DNA of 64,000 bases, taken from JAWVFK01 sp033856175. Lineage in GTDB: Bacteria > Actinomycetota > Thermoleophilia > Solirubrobacterales > 70-9. The notes below the pieces were generated by a model. It ran no database searches. It saw only the letters and a list, made by a program, of their open reading frames with translations, and was not told where the DNA came from. Made by a program: the position numbers and the translations under genes. Positions 62,766 to 64,000 of this stretch are shown piece after piece; the stretch's first letter is position 1; each line of letters begins with the position of its first letter. Where the stretch lies: positions 1-64,000 of the forward strand of contig JAWVFK010000018.1 of NCBI GenBank assembly GCA_033856175.1, written 5' to 3'.

Positions 62766-64000
62766 ATGGGACCGGAAACCGAAGCACCCGAGCAGTCGGT
62801 CGGCGAGCTCGACGGCGCCGATCACTCGCCGCAGGCGGTGCAGGACGCGAAGGAGGCCGCTGAGGGCTCCGGCCAGCCCAAGCCGGGGCAGCGTGCCGAG
62901 ATGTCGAACCTCGACATCGTCCGCCACTACTTCGACATCGCCGTCGAGCGGCTGGGCCTGCCCGACGACCTGCGGACGGTCTTCTGGACCCCCTACCGCG
63001 AGGTCACCGTCCAGATCCCGGTCAAGCTCAGCGACGGCAAGGTCCACGTCTTCTCCGGCTACCGGATCCAGCACAACGGCGCCCGCGGCCCGTACAAGGG
63101 CGGCATCCGCTTCCACCCCGAGGTCGACATCGACGAGGTCCGCGCTCTCGCCTCGCTGATGACCTGGAAGACGGCTATCGCCGGCGTGCCCTTCGGCGGC
63201 GCCAAGGGCGGCGTCAACTGCCCGGCGACCGAGCTCAGCCTCGACGAGCTGCAGAAGATCTCGCGCTCCTTCATGAGCAAGATCGAGAAGGTCCTCGGCC
63301 CGACCCGCGACATCCCGGCGCCGGACGTCAACACCAACGCCCAGACGATGGCCTGGATGATGGACGAGTACGGCAAGCTGCACGGCCACACGCCGGCGAT
63401 CTGCACCGGCAAGCCGATCGAGCTCGAAGGATCGCTCGGCCGCGAGGCGGCGACCGGCCGCGGCTGCGTCTACATGTTTCGCGAGGCCGCGCCGCAGCTC
63501 GGCATCACTCCCGCCGACACCACGTTCGTCGTCCAGGGCTACGGCAACGTCGGCTCCTGGGCGGCGCGGATCATGCAGCAGCTCGGCTGTCGCATGATCG
63601 GCGTCTCCGATGCCAACGGCGCCGTCCGCTCGGACGCCGGCATCGACGCCGACAAGCTCGAGGAGTTCATCAAGCAGGGCGGCAAGCTGACCGAGTTCGA
63701 GAGCGTCGAGGAGATCGACCCCGACGACCTGCTGGCGATCGAGTGCGACGTCTTCATCCCGGCGGCGCTCGGCGGCATGATCCACGAGGGCAACGCCGAC
63801 CGGATGCGCTGCCGCGTCATCGTCGAGGGCGCCAACAGCCCGACGACACCCGCGGCCGACGAGATCCTCGAGGGCAAGGGCGTCTACATCATTCCCGACG
63901 TCATGGCCAACGCCGGCGGCGTCGTCGGCTCCTACTTCGAGTGGGTCCAGAACCTCCAGCACTTCCGCTGGGAGGAGCGCGACTACAACGACAAGCTCGG
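62766..64000 (+). CDS. gdhA: Glutamate dehydrogenase, C-terminus cut off
   Basis: ATG 62766, with GGAGGG 7 bases upstream, opens a frame of 411 complete codons that runs off the right edge. A 47-residue acidic extension precedes the conserved core, which starts near MSNLDIVRHYFDIA. The core shows IQHNGARGPYKGGIRFHPEV, LMTWKTAIAGVPFGGAKGGV (catalytic Lys region), GPTRDIPAPDVNT and the NAD(P) fold VVQGYGNVGSWAARI. VEGANSPTTPAAD is near the end. It interconverts glutamate and 2-oxoglutarate plus ammonia. The coenzyme preference is not clear. Only a few residues of the usual length of about 420-460 are missing. Confidence 0.93.
   Translation, partial: MGPETEAPEQSVGELDGADHSPQAVQDAKEAAEGSGQPKPGQRAEMSNLDIVRHYFDIAVERLGLPDDLRTVFWTPYREVTVQIPVKLSDGKVHVFSGYRIQHNGARGPYKGGIRFHPEVDIDEVRALASLMTWKTAIAGVPFGGAKGGVNCPATELSLDELQKISRSFMSKIEKVLGPTRDIPAPDVNTNAQTMAWMMDEYGKLHGHTPAICTGKPIELEGSLGREAATGRGCVYMFREAAPQLGITPADTTFVVQGYGNVGSWAARIMQQLGCRMIGVSDANGAVRSDAGIDADKLEEFIKQGGKLTEFESVEEIDPDDLLAIECDVFIPAALGGMIHEGNADRMRCRVIVEGANSPTTPAADEILEGKGVYIIPDVMANAGGVVGSYFEWVQNLQHFRWEERDYNDKL

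Overview
The window is a 64 kb piece of a very GC-rich bacterial chromosome and reads as an actinobacterium, most likely class Thermoleophilia (Solirubrobacterales relatives). The pointers are a dnaK-grpE-dnaJ operon carrying its own HspR regulator and clpB, an actinobacterial-type inositol-phosphate synthase beside a phosphatidylinositol-phosphate synthase, a three-part PurS/PurQ/PurL enzyme, many GTG and TTG starts, and dense stop-start overlaps (GTGA, ATGA, TGATG). The taxon is an inference; no rRNA is present.

Layout. 1-13.9 kb: a cut-off secreted protein, an ECF sigma factor, a flavodoxin-fold protein, an enolase-superfamily enzyme, ferritin, an unrecognised gene that seems to start at ATT, a class II Fic protein, tRNA-Asp, a cold-shock protein and an FAH-family enzyme. 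A minus-strand inositol-lipid operon follows (PAP2/AUR1-like enzyme, PIP synthase, Ino1, glycosyltransferase-PHP fusion, odd UDG-superfamily protein), then divergent endonuclease III and a cytochrome c. 14-21 kb: dnaK-grpE-dnaJ-hspR-clpB behind a promoter overlapped by inverted repeats. 21-36 kb: purine synthesis (purD, purE, purB, purC, purS, purQ, purL, purF, purN, purH), interrupted by a P450 and a secreted beta-helix protein. purM and purK are not in the window.

36-37.9 kb: a secreted zinc protease, a thioesterase-like protein and tRNA-Lys. 38.1-48.3 kb is a clear accessory island with visibly lower GC in its right half. It holds an AAA+ ATPase with a DUF6414-like partner, a stand-alone Cas2-like protein, an ImmA/XRE pair with duplicated palindromic operators, a hairpin-rich intergenic stretch, a ParB-like protein with a partner carrying a HEPN-like motif, a divergent Dam-type methyltransferase, and an EcoRI-type methyltransferase overlapping a DUF262-HNH nuclease. 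No integrase, transposase or CRISPR array was found. This looks like a defence island, and it is the best place to look for an undescribed system.

48.6-51.5 kb: a TPP riboswitch controlling thiO and a fused thiS-thiG, with thiE divergent. 52-60 kb: a complete pyruvate dehydrogenase set (E3, E1 alpha, E1 beta, E2) followed by lipB and lipA, which make the lipoyl cofactor E2 needs. 60-64 kb: a rhomboid protease, a small membrane protein, a D,D-carboxypeptidase, a small secreted protein, tRNA-Ala and the start of a glutamate dehydrogenase running off the right edge.
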